Assembly (NCBI GenBank): GCA_948530865.1
Contig: CAOTKV010000019.1
Coordinates: 1-38,001, forward strand
DNA length: 38,001 nucleotides
Source: an uncultured Clostridia bacterium
GTDB lineage: Bacteria; Bacillota; Clostridia; TANB77; CAG-508
Direction of reading: 5' to 3'
Shown here piece after piece: positions 14,162-21,604 of the stretch. Under the pieces are notes generated by a model. The model searched no databases. It was given only the letters and a program-made list of their open reading frames with translations, and was not told the origin of the DNA. The number at the start of each line of letters is the position of its first letter. The stretch's first letter is position 1. Made by a program: the position numbers and the translations under genes.

Positions 14162-14211
14162 TACATTTGTAATATAAATGAAAAAACTTTATTAAATTCG
14201 TTATAATTCTT

Positions 14212-14240
14212 TTGACTTTTTGAAATTTTTGTAGTATAAT
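14212..14240 (+). promoter_or_regulatory. Sigma-A promoter of carD
   Basis: TTGACT (14212-14217), a 17-base spacer, TATAAT (14235-14240). Confidence 0.85.
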
Positions 14241-14282
14241 TGTAATGTAGTAATTGAGATTACTTGGAAGGAGTGACAAATA

Positions 14283-14861
14283 ATGTTTAAAGTAGGAGAT
14301 AAAATTGTATACCCAATGCATGGAGCTGGTGTAATTGAAAAAATTGAGGAAAGAGCAATATTAGATGAAAGACAATCTTATTATATAATTAAAATGCCAG
14401 GTGAAGTGAAAGTTATGGTGCCTACTGCAAAAGCAGAAGAAATAGGAGTACGTAATATAATTGATAAAGAAACAGCCGGAAAAGTAATAAGCGTTTTAGA
14501 ACAAGATAGTACTGAAATGTCTTTAAAATGGAACAAAAGATACAGAGATAATGTTGAAAAGATGAAATCAGGAGATATTTTCGAAGTAGCAGATATTGTT
14601 AGAAATTTAAGTTTTAAACAAAAAGATAAAGGTCTATCTACAACAGAAAAAAAAATGTTACTAAATGCTAAACAAATTCTTGTTAGTGAGTTAGTTCTTG
14701 TTGAAAGTAAAGAAAAAGAAGAAGTTGAAGAATTAGTTGAAAACAAAATTAAAACATCATATGAATTACATGGTTCTTCAATAGAAAATTTACAAAAAGC
14801 AGTTGGAATGCCTGAAGAGCCAGCTGATAATATTGTAAAAAAATTTATTTCAGCAAATTAA
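14283..14861 (+). CDS. carD: CarD/CdnL family RNA polymerase-binding regulator
   Basis: 192 residues. The N-terminal RNA-polymerase-interacting (Tudor-like) domain, about 1-60, reads FKVGDKIVYPMHGAGVIEKIEE and YYIIKMP...VMVPT. A helical C-terminal domain follows (about 65-165). Proteins of this family bind the polymerase beta subunit and stabilise open complexes at housekeeping promoters. The C-terminal 25 residues are an extension. The ribosome-binding site is GGAAGGAG. It is monocistronic, with a strong promoter and terminator, shortly before dnaG-rpoD. Confidence 0.9.
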   Translation: MFKVGDKIVYPMHGAGVIEKIEERAILDERQSYYIIKMPGEVKVMVPTAKAEEIGVRNIIDKETAGKVISVLEQDSTEMSLKWNKRYRDNVEKMKSGDIFEVADIVRNLSFKQKDKGLSTTEKKMLLNAKQILVSELVLVESKEKEEVEELVENKIKTSYELHGSSIENLQKAVGMPEEPADNIVKKFISAN

Positions 14862-14879
14862 ATTTAGATTAATTATAGA

Positions 14880-14911
14880 TGGGTTATATATTAAATATAT
14901 AACCCACTTTT
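14880..14911 (+). terminator. Terminator of carD
   Basis: A perfect 13-base stem (14880-14892 with 14894-14906; the tip must open to form a loop) followed by CTTTT. Confidence 0.8.
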
Positions 14912-15009
14912 AATGTGAATAAATAAAGATAAAAAGTATAAAATAAAATTAACATAAAATAAAGGATTTAAACACTCTATGTCGAATATTATAAAAGAAA
15001 GGTTAAAAG

Positions 15010-16791
15010 ATGGTTCAATATACTGATGAATTAAAAGAGGAAATTAGATCAGCAAATGATATAGTTGATGTAATATCTCAATATGTAACTTTAAAAAGAA
15101 GTGGTAGAAACTTTTTTGGATTATGTCCATTTCATAGAGAAAAATCACCTTCTTTTTCAGTTTCACCAGACAGGCAATATTTTCATTGTTTTGGATGTCA
15201 TAAAGGTGGAGATGTTTTTACGTTCATTAGTGAAATTGAAAGAATATCTTTTAAAGAATCTTTAGAGTTTTTAGCAGAAAGAGCTAGAATAGAATTGCCA
15301 GCTGCAGAAAATACAGAATTTAACAAAAATCAATATTTAAAAGACAGAATGTATAAAATTAATGCAGAAACAACAGTCTTTTACCACGAGAGGTTGTATA
15401 AACCACTAGCAAAAATCGCACAAGATTATGTCAAAACAAGAAAACTAGATAATAATACTTTAAAAGCGTTTAAAATAGGATATTCTGGAGAATATAATGA
15501 ATTATATAAGTATTTGAAATCTTCAGGATTTAAGGATGAAGAAATATTATCAACAGGACTTGTAAATAAAAATGATAGAGGTGAATTTATTGATCGTTTT
15601 AGAAAAAGATTAATGTTCCCTATAATGGATGTTAGTGGTAGAGTTATAGCTTTTGGTGGTAGAAAATTAGAAAACAACGAGAAAATGGCAAAATACATAA
15701 ATTCTAATGAAAATTTAGTGTATTCAAAGAAAAGACATCTATTTGCTTTAAATTTAGCAAAACAATCTGATTCAAAAAAAATTATTTTAGTCGAAGGATA
15801 TATGGATGCAATTTCTCTTTATCAGAGAGGATTTAACAATGTTGTTGCTTCACTAGGAACGGCTCTAACAGAAGAGCAAGGTAGATTACTTAGAAAGTAT
15901 AGTGAGCAAGTAATTTTAAGTTATGATTCTGATGGTGCTGGGCAAGAAGCAATAATGAGAGGGCTTACAATTTTAGAGAATCAAGGATGTGATGCAAGAG
16001 TATTACAAATGGAAGGTGCTAAAGATCCAGATGAATATGTTATAAAATATGGAAGTGGAAGATTTAGCATGCTTGTAGATAATGCAATTTCATTAGTTGA
16101 ATTTAGAATAAAAATGCTAAAAAATAAGTATAACCTTGATAATGCAAATGATAAAATAAAATTTCTAAAAGAAATTACTAAAATTCTTTCAAATGTTGAT
16201 AATAAAATAGAAAAGGAAATTTATATTGATAAAATATCAGAGCAATATAATATTTCTAAAGAAGCAATTTATGCTGAGGTAAATAAAGTCTCTTATAATA
16301 ATATTAATGAAGCAATATTAACAAAACCAATAAAAAGAGAAACTAAAGTAGTTGAATTAAGTCCTGCAGTCATAAAAAGAGAAAATATGATTATCTATTT
16401 ATTAATCAATCATTTTCAAGAATCATATGAATCAATTGTTACTAAGATTACTTTAGAAGATTTTAAACTAGAAGAAAATAAAACAATATTTAGAAAAATA
16501 TTAGAATCACCTGCAGAAGATAGTGAAAAAATATTACAAATGATTTCAAATATAGAAGATCAAGATATACAATCACATGTTAGTGAAATTTTAGTTACAG
16601 ATTATGAAATAAATTCAGTAACTAAATGTATAGAAGATGTTGTAAATATTTATACTAAAGAGAGACTATCTGAAAGAAAATTAGAAATAATTAAATCTTT
16701 AGAAAATAGTTCTTCATTTTCTGAAGATGAAATAGCTAACTTAGAAAGAGAACTAAATGAAGTTATAATTGAATTAGCTAAAAAGAAGTAG
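15010..16791 (+). CDS. dnaG: DNA primase
   Basis: 593 residues, normal length. The N-terminal CHC2 zinc finger has C39, H42, C60 and C63 (LCPFH, HCFGC). The TOPRIM catalytic core follows, with VEGYMD (Glu about residue 262) and SYDSDGAG (about 305-312). The C-terminal 150 residues are the helicase-binding region. It lays down RNA primers at the replication fork. The start is set by GAAAGG eight bases before the ATG. It is followed 16 bases later by rpoD, the widespread dnaG-rpoD pair, and the rpoD ribosome-binding site overlaps the dnaG stop. I see no strong promoter in the AT-rich 100 bases upstream. Confidence 0.97.
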   Translation: MVQYTDELKEEIRSANDIVDVISQYVTLKRSGRNFFGLCPFHREKSPSFSVSPDRQYFHCFGCHKGGDVFTFISEIERISFKESLEFLAERARIELPAAENTEFNKNQYLKDRMYKINAETTVFYHERLYKPLAKIAQDYVKTRKLDNNTLKAFKIGYSGEYNELYKYLKSSGFKDEEILSTGLVNKNDRGEFIDRFRKRLMFPIMDVSGRVIAFGGRKLENNEKMAKYINSNENLVYSKKRHLFALNLAKQSDSKKIILVEGYMDAISLYQRGFNNVVASLGTALTEEQGRLLRKYSEQVILSYDSDGAGQEAIMRGLTILENQGCDARVLQMEGAKDPDEYVIKYGSGRFSMLVDNAISLVEFRIKMLKNKYNLDNANDKIKFLKEITKILSNVDNKIEKEIYIDKISEQYNISKEAIYAEVNKVSYNNINEAILTKPIKRETKVVELSPAVIKRENMIIYLLINHFQESYESIVTKITLEDFKLEENKTIFRKILESPAEDSEKILQMISNIEDQDIQSHVSEILVTDYEINSVTKCIEDVVNIYTKERLSERKLEIIKSLENSSSFSEDEIANLERELNEVIIELAKKK

Positions 16792-16807
16792 GAGGTATTA
16801 AAGTTAA

Positions 16808-18010
16808 ATGAAAAAAGCAGAAAACGATAAAATAGAAGTTGAAGAAAGTAAAACTACAAAAAAATCTTCTAAAAAATCAGAACCAGAAGAAGTTACTTCA
16901 AATAAAACTGCCACAAAAGGAAAAGATAATCCTGATGAACAAGAAAAATTAATGAAAATAGTAACTGCTGCTAAAGAAAAAGGAAAGATAACATATGGAG
17001 AACTTGCAGCAGAACTTGGAGAAGCAAATTCAGAGGAAATAGATAAAGTTTTTGATGCATTTGAAAAAATGGGAGTAAATGTATTAAAAGATGATGACTT
17101 CTTAGAACCTGATATTGAAGATTTAAATGAAGTAGAAGATATAAAATTAGAAGAACTTGATATAACTAACATGGAAGGTGTTAGTGTTGATGATCCTGTT
17201 AGAATGTATTTAAGAGAAATTGGTAGAATACCATTACTTACTTTTGATGAAGAATTAGATTTAGCTCAAAAAGTATTAGAAGGCGATGAAGAAGCAAAAC
17301 AAAAGCTTGCAGAATCAAATTTAAGATTAGTTGTTAGTATTGCAAAGAAATATGTTGGAAGAGGAATGCTTTTCTTAGATTTAATTCAAGAAGGAAATAT
17401 GGGATTGATTAAAGCAGTAGAAAAGTTTGATTATAAAAAAGGATACAAATTTAGTACTTATGCTACATGGTGGATAAGACAAGCTATTACTAGAGCTATT
17501 GCTGATCAAGCAAGAACTATAAGAATACCAGTTCATATGGTAGAAACAATTAATAAATTAATCCGTACATCAAGACATTTATTACAAATGCTAGGTAGAG
17601 AGCCAACACCAGAAGAAATAGCACAAGAGATGGAAATTTCTGTTGAAAAAGTTATGGAAATTCAAAAAATAGCTCAAGATCCAGTATCTTTAGAAACTCC
17701 AATAGGTGAAGAAGATGATAGCCATTTAGGTGATTTTATACCAGATGATGAAAGTCCTGCTCCTCATGATTCAGCAGCTTATACATTATTAAAAGAACAA
17801 CTAGAAGAGGTTATGAGTACTTTAACACCAAGAGAAGCAAAAGTTTTAAAACTTAGATTTGGATTAGAAGATGGAAAAGCTAGAACTCTTGAAGAAGTAG
17901 GAAAAGAATTTCAAGTAACACGTGAAAGAATTAGACAAATCGAAGCAAAAGCACTTAGAAAGCTAAGACATCCAAGTAGAAGTAAAAGATTAAAAGATTA
18001 CATGAGTTAG
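16808..18010 (+). CDS. rpoD: Primary sigma factor sigma-A (RpoD)
   Basis: 400 residues. The N-terminus is Lys/Glu-rich, with a region 1.1-like helical segment (KGKITYGELAAELGE). Regions 1.2-2.4 contain DPVRMYLREIGRIPLL, LDLIQEGNMGL and FSTYATWWIRQAI. Region 3 contains IRIPVHMVETINKL and region 4 contains VTRERIRQIEAKALRKLRHP. It recognises TTGACA/TATAAT promoters, consistent with the many such promoters with 17-base spacers in this window. Translation starts at the ATG after TAGGAGGT, about ten bases away. It is co-transcribed with dnaG. Confidence 0.97.
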   Translation: MKKAENDKIEVEESKTTKKSSKKSEPEEVTSNKTATKGKDNPDEQEKLMKIVTAAKEKGKITYGELAAELGEANSEEIDKVFDAFEKMGVNVLKDDDFLEPDIEDLNEVEDIKLEELDITNMEGVSVDDPVRMYLREIGRIPLLTFDEELDLAQKVLEGDEEAKQKLAESNLRLVVSIAKKYVGRGMLFLDLIQEGNMGLIKAVEKFDYKKGYKFSTYATWWIRQAITRAIADQARTIRIPVHMVETINKLIRTSRHLLQMLGREPTPEEIAQEMEISVEKVMEIQKIAQDPVSLETPIGEEDDSHLGDFIPDDESPAPHDSAAYTLLKEQLEEVMSTLTPREAKVLKLRFGLEDGKARTLEEVGKEFQVTRERIRQIEAKALRKLRHPSRSKRLKDYMS

Positions 18011-18051
18011 TCATATAAACAAGAAATATTTTAAAAATTATGTAAATTTAC

Positions 18052-18079
18052 AAAAAGTCCTTGATTTATAGGACTTTTT
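18052..18079 (+). terminator. Terminator of dnaG-rpoD
   Basis: AAAAAGTCCT (18052-18061) pairs with AGGACTTTTT (18070-18079) around an eight-base loop. The next promoter's -35 lies in the loop. Confidence 0.9.
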
Positions 18080-18089
18080 CTGCTATAAT
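18061..18089 (+). promoter_or_regulatory. Sigma-A promoter nested in the rpoD terminator
   Basis: TTGATT (18061-18066), a 17-base spacer, TATAAT (18084-18089). The -35 is the loop of the preceding terminator and its 3' arm is the spacer. Confidence 0.75.
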
Positions 18090-18144
18090 AGTAATAGAGA
18101 TTTTAAAAAGAGAGGTGTAACTAAGTAAAACTTAGAAAAAAATT

Positions 18145-18558
18145 ATGGGATTTATAGATGTTATTAAAGGAATCGGAAGTAGTTTATCAAAGGTATTAGG
18201 CGATGATGCACGTTTTCGTGTAGAATCTTCTGATGAAGGCGTTCTAGTAACTGAATTAGTTAAATCTGGCGTTAGTAAAAGTGATGCTACAGAAGTAATA
18301 AAACAATATAGAGATATGGTAAAAAGAGAAAAAAAGTACTCTAATCTAGAAGATTCTGCTATAAATCTAGATTCAGATGATGTTGGATATAAACCTACAG
18401 ATTCTACAACACCTGAAACTGAAAAAAGCACTTCTTTTAGAGATGATAGCACAATGAAAATGGTTAGAAATACAGAAGTAAAAAGTGTTTCAGCAAAGGA
18501 GTTACCCAATCAAGAAAGAAAACCAGGTGGAATTGAAAGAGAGTCAAGATCAAAATAA
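18145..18558 (+). CDS. Hypothetical soluble protein
   Basis: 137 residues. The N-terminal half is folded-looking (IDVIKGIGSSLSKVLGDDARF, then GVLVTELVKSGVSKSDATEVIKQYRDM). The C-terminal 65 residues are polar and probably disordered (Ser/Thr/Glu/Lys-rich). There is no signal peptide or membrane helix. Initiation is unusual: the best Shine-Dalgarno, GAGAGGTG at 18109-18116, lies 28 bases before the ATG with a CTAAG-TAAAA-CTTAG hairpin (18121-18135) between them. An in-frame TAG at 18133 rules out an upstream start other than ATT at 18142. No family recognised. Confidence 0.65.
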   Translation: MGFIDVIKGIGSSLSKVLGDDARFRVESSDEGVLVTELVKSGVSKSDATEVIKQYRDMVKREKKYSNLEDSAINLDSDDVGYKPTDSTTPETEKSTSFRDDSTMKMVRNTEVKSVSAKELPNQERKPGGIERESRSK

Positions 18559-18570
18559 ATAATAAATTTT

Positions 18571-18599
18571 AAGAGATGATAGAAATATCATCTCTTTTT
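18571..18599 (+). terminator. Terminator of the 18145 gene
   Basis: AAGAGATGAT (18571-18580) pairs with ATCATCTCTT (18587-18596), followed by a T run. Confidence 0.9.
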
Positions 18600-18600
18600 G

Positions 18601-18629
18601 TTGACAAAGCAGGAAAAATGTGTTAAAAT
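18601..18629 (+). promoter_or_regulatory. Sigma-A promoter of rplU-rpmA
   Basis: TTGACA (18601-18606), a 17-base spacer, TAAAAT (18624-18629), two bases after the preceding T run. Confidence 0.85.
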
Positions 18630-18648
18630 CTATTACTGTAAACTGCTT

Positions 18649-18722
18649 AACTAGGGTTCAAAAATACTATATTAAGATAGTTACCCAAGTTGGAAGTTAG
18701 CGAGTATACAAAAAAGGGAGGT
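18649..18722 (+). promoter_or_regulatory. Probable ribosomal protein L21 leader
   Basis: 18649-18657 pairs with 18683-18691 (one A-A mismatch) and encloses a hairpin ACTAT/ATAGT (18666-18670 with 18677-18681). About 25 unpaired bases then lead to AAGGGAGGTG. The position, directly before rplU in a Firmicute, is that of the known L21 leader. I cannot confirm the family consensus by eye. Confidence 0.5.
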
Positions 18723-18731
18723 GCATTTTTA

Positions 18732-19073
18732 ATGTACGCAATAATTGAAGCATGTGGTAGACAATACAAAGTACAAGAAGGTGAAACTGTATATTTTGAA
18801 AAATTAGATACAGAAGAAGGAAAAAAAGTTTCTTTTGATAAAGTTGTTTTAGTATCTAATGATGGAAAAATACAAGTTGGAAATCCTTATGTTGCTGGTG
18901 CTAAAGTTGAAGGAAAAGTTGTTTCTAATGGTAGAGGAAAGAAAATTTTAGTTTTCAAATACAAAGCTAAAAAGAATGAAAGAAAAACTAGAGGACACAG
19001 ACAAGACTATACTAAAGTAGAAATTTCTTCAATAAAAGTAAAAGCTGAAAAAAAAGAAAAAGTAGCAGAATAG
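18732..19073 (+). CDS. rplU: 50S ribosomal protein L21
   Basis: 113 residues. MYAIIEACGRQYKVQEGE is the usual L21 start, and the C-terminal GHRQDYTKVEISSI is the L21 signature. The ATG at 18732 follows AAGGGAGGTG. An in-frame ATG at 18690 would add 14 unrelated residues from inside the leader and has no ribosome-binding site. rpmA follows after 76 bases. The small protease gene prp (ysxB), usually between rplU and rpmA in Firmicutes, is absent. Confidence 0.96.
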   Translation: MYAIIEACGRQYKVQEGETVYFEKLDTEEGKKVSFDKVVLVSNDGKIQVGNPYVAGAKVEGKVVSNGRGKKILVFKYKAKKNERKTRGHRQDYTKVEISSIKVKAEKKEKVAE

Positions 19074-19149
19074 TAGCTACATAGAATTATATCGAGATTA
19101 ATTTTGAATAGATATAAATAAAATATAAAGCGAAAGGAGTGAATCTTTC

Positions 19150-19407
19150 ATGGCACACAAAAAAGGTCAAGGTAGTGTTAAAAACGGAAGAGATAGTGAG
19201 TCAAAGAGACTTGGTGTCAAAAAATCTGATGGACAAATAGTTAAAGCTGGAAACATTATAATAAGACAAAGAGGAACAAATGTACATCCAGGAACTAATG
19301 TAGGAATCGGTAGCGATGACACTTTATTTGCTTTAATAGATGGAACAGTTAAATTTGAAAGAAAAGGTAAAGATAAAAAACAAGTTAGTGTTTATCCAGC
19401 AGAGTAA
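19150..19407 (+). CDS. rpmA: 50S ribosomal protein L27
   Basis: 85 residues with the L27 core MAHKKGQGS..NGRDSESKRLGVK and IIIRQRGTNVHPG..VGIGSDDTLFA. The protein begins directly at the conserved AHKKG. The 9-12-residue N-terminal extension that most Firmicute L27 proteins carry, and that Prp removes, is missing. No in-frame start upstream would add one. The ribosome-binding site is AAAGGAG. The N-terminal tail of L27 reaches towards the peptidyl-transferase centre. Confidence 0.96.
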   Translation: MAHKKGQGSVKNGRDSESKRLGVKKSDGQIVKAGNIIIRQRGTNVHPGTNVGIGSDDTLFALIDGTVKFERKGKDKKQVSVYPAE

Positions 19408-19422
19408 ATAAAATAATAGAGA

Positions 19423-19447
19423 GCGAGGCTATAAAGCCTCGCTTTTT
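19423..19447 (+). terminator. Terminator of rplU-rpmA
   Basis: GCGAGGCT (19423-19430), loop ATAA, AGCCTCGC (19435-19442), TTTTT. Confidence 0.93.
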
Positions 19448-19504
19448 GTATGTTTATTTAATAAAAATGAACTTTTTGGAAGGTCCCTAAATTTCAAAAA
19501 TATA

Positions 19505-19562
19505 TTGAAAAAAAAATTATTATATGTTTTAATTGTTATATGTAAAATAATATTATTTTACA
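19505..19562 (+). promoter_or_regulatory. Promoter followed by a perfect 22-base palindrome
   Basis: TTGAAA (19505-19510), a 17-base spacer, TTTAAT (19528-19533). Bases 19541-19562 form a perfect palindrome (half-site TGTAAAATAAT) starting at about the transcription start. It could be a repressor site or a 5' mRNA hairpin. Confidence 0.55.
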
Positions 19563-19589
19563 GAACATTTTTACAAAGGAGAGAAGTAT

Positions 19590-20726
19590 ATGGGAGGTAA
19601 ATTATCACCTATAATTATAGTTGTTTTATTAGTTTTAGTAATAGTAATAGCAATTGTTGTTTATGGAGTTGTTACTGGAACAGGAGGATTTACAAATAAT
19701 TCTAATAGTAATACTCAACAATCAGAAAATACAGTTGCAACACCTGTTTTAAGTTTAAAGAAAAAAGATATTGATGAAAATTCAGAAGAAAAAAATTTAA
19801 ACTCTGTAACTATCACTGTTACAGCAACAACAGAGGATAAAGATGGTATTGCTGAAATAACACTTCCAGATAAAACTACAGTAAAAGGGGATACTGCTAC
19901 ATTTGAAGCTACAGAAAATAAAAAATATTCTTTTTCAGCTACAGGTGTAAATGGAGAAGTAGGAACAGGAACAATAGAAGTTACTGAGATTGCAGAAATT
20001 TCAGCTTCAAATCCATATGTTCCAACTGGATTTACAGTTATAAATGAAGATGTAGATAAAGGGTTTGTTATTCAAGATGAAGCAGGAAATCAATATGTAT
20101 GGGTTCCAGTTGAATCAGGAAAGCTAACACGTGAAATGGTTCTAAATGGAAAATATGAAGAATCAAGTACATCAGCAACTTCATTAGTAAATAGTGTTGC
20201 AAAATATTATGGTTTTTATATAGCTAGATTTGAAACTTCAGAATATGATATTGATGGAGAATCAGTTGCAGCAAGTATGTCTGGAAAGATTCCATGGACA
20301 AATATAACATATTTAGATGCTGTAAATTATGCAAATGATTCTGCAACTAAATTTGAATATGAAGACGGATGTTCTACAGCATTAATGAATAGTTATGCTT
20401 GGGATACTGTTTTAAAATGGATAGATATAAATTACGAAAATTATTCACAAAATACTAACTATGGAAACTATGATTATACAGTATATCCAACAGGAACTAC
20501 TGAATCAGATACTGTTAATAATATTTGTGACTTAGCTGGAAATGTTAGAGAATGGACAACAGAAATATATAAAGATTCAGCTAGCCAATCAAATGATAAT
20601 ATTAAACAAAGAGTTATTCGTGGAGGAAGTGCTAATTTAAGTAGAACTCCTTCAAGCCATATAGGATATGCTGAGAATACATCAGATACTTATTGGGGAT
20701 TCAGAATGATTTTATATAAACAATAA
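19590..20726 (+). CDS. Membrane-anchored protein with SUMF1/FGE-type C-lectin-like fold
   Basis: 378 residues. A transmembrane helix (about 8-28) sits at the N-terminus, with a Ser/Asn/Gln linker after it. A beta-sandwich-like domain follows (about 50-135, Ig-like: VTITVTATTEDKDGI, SATGVNG). The formylglycine-generating-enzyme fold spans about 145-378: YVWVPVESG, YYGFYIARFETSEY, CDLAGNVREWTTEIY, RVIRGGSANLS and WGFRMILY. The copper-binding cysteines of true FGE are not seen near RGGS, so it is probably a binding, not catalytic, member exposed at the cell surface. The start follows AAAGGAGAG. A palindrome overlaps its transcription start. upp follows after 14 bases, without a terminator, so the two may be co-transcribed. 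Confidence 0.8.
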   Translation: MGGKLSPIIIVVLLVLVIVIAIVVYGVVTGTGGFTNNSNSNTQQSENTVATPVLSLKKKDIDENSEEKNLNSVTITVTATTEDKDGIAEITLPDKTTVKGDTATFEATENKKYSFSATGVNGEVGTGTIEVTEIAEISASNPYVPTGFTVINEDVDKGFVIQDEAGNQYVWVPVESGKLTREMVLNGKYEESSTSATSLVNSVAKYYGFYIARFETSEYDIDGESVAASMSGKIPWTNITYLDAVNYANDSATKFEYEDGCSTALMNSYAWDTVLKWIDINYENYSQNTNYGNYDYTVYPTGTTESDTVNNICDLAGNVREWTTEIYKDSASQSNDNIKQRVIRGGSANLSRTPSSHIGYAENTSDTYWGFRMILYKQ

Positions 20727-20740
20727 AAGAGGTAATTGAA

Positions 20741-21367
20741 ATGGGAGTTACAGAATTAAATCATCCTTTAGTTTCTCATAAATTAACAATTTTGAGAAAT
20801 AAAGAAACTGGTACAAAAGAATTTAGAGAAATAATAGGAGAAATTTCTTCAATATTATGTTATGAAGCAATGAAAGATGCAAAGCTTGAAGATGTTGAAA
20901 TTGAAACTCCAATTTGTAATATGACAGGAAAAAAATTAAATGAAGATAAATATGCATTTGTTCCAATTTTAAGAGCTGGAACTGGTATGCTTGATGGATT
21001 AATTCATACTATGCCAAATGCAAAAATTGGTCATATAGGAATGTATAGAAATGAAGAAACTTTAAAACCTGTAAAATATTATTATAAAACACCTAGTGAT
21101 ATAGAAAATAGAGAAGTAATAATATTAGATCCAATGCTTGCTACAGGTGGTTCTGGAATTGATGCTATAACAATGTTAAAAGAAAGCGGAGCTAAAAAAA
21201 TTAAATTTTTATGTATTATAGCTGCGCCAGAAGGTCTTAAAAAAATGCAAGAAATTCATCCAGATGTTGAAATTTATTGTGCTACAATAGATGAAAAATT
21301 AAATGAAAATGGATATATTGTTCCAGGTCTTGGAGATGCAGGAGATAGAATCTTTGGAACTAAATAA
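20741..21367 (+). CDS. upp: Uracil phosphoribosyltransferase
   Basis: 208 residues, full length. It converts uracil and PRPP to UMP in pyrimidine salvage. The PRPP-binding loop is ILDPMLATGGSG (about residues 127-138). The substrate-binding end is YIVPGLGDAGDRIFGT, and the N-terminal NHPLVSHKLTILRN is characteristic of the family. The ribosome-binding site is AAGAGG. It follows the SUMF1-fold gene closely and ends at a strong terminator. Confidence 0.96.
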   Translation: MGVTELNHPLVSHKLTILRNKETGTKEFREIIGEISSILCYEAMKDAKLEDVEIETPICNMTGKKLNEDKYAFVPILRAGTGMLDGLIHTMPNAKIGHIGMYRNEETLKPVKYYYKTPSDIENREVIILDPMLATGGSGIDAITMLKESGAKKIKFLCIIAAPEGLKKMQEIHPDVEIYCATIDEKLNENGYIVPGLGDAGDRIFGTK

Positions 21368-21370
21368 AAA

Positions 21371-21396
21371 AAGCAACCAAATGGTTGCTTTTTTAT
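21371..21396 (+). terminator. Terminator of upp
   Basis: AAGCAACC (21371-21378), loop AAAT, GGTTGCTT (21383-21390), then a T run; an A run precedes the stem. Confidence 0.93.
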
Positions 21397-21494
21397 TTAG
21401 TAGGAAAGCACTCTGTACATCTTGTAATATAAAGATTTTACTAATATTCTATTGATGTAATATGAAATGCTAGATTTTATGTAAATTATGTGAT

Positions 21495-21576
21495 ATAATA
21501 TTATAGCCTAAATCGTAAATACTCCATATTGTCAGCTTTAGTTATAACATCAGACAATTTGAGGAATACAATTTAG
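21495..21576 (+). promoter_or_regulatory. TATAAT box and structured leader of the TPM-domain gene
   Basis: TATAAT at 21495-21500 follows a weak -35. The leader then folds in a nested way: CTAAAT (21508-21513) with ATTTAG (21571-21576), CTC (21522-21524) with GAG (21561-21563), and ATTGTC (21528-21533) with GACAAT (21553-21558) around a 19-base loop. The internal loops are unpaired A-rich sequence. I recognise no known riboswitch family. Confidence 0.4.
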
Positions 21577-21604
21577 AGTAAATAATTTTGATGGAGGTAT
21601 CACC

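Noticed and set aside
18642..18700. tRNA or T-box upstream of rplU
   Set aside because: A GGTTCAA string is present but no acceptor or cloverleaf stems, and no T-box bulge; a ribosomal-protein leader fits better.
19590..20726. Diversity-generating retroelement target (FGE fold with variable C-terminus)
   Set aside because: No reverse transcriptase or template repeat in the window.
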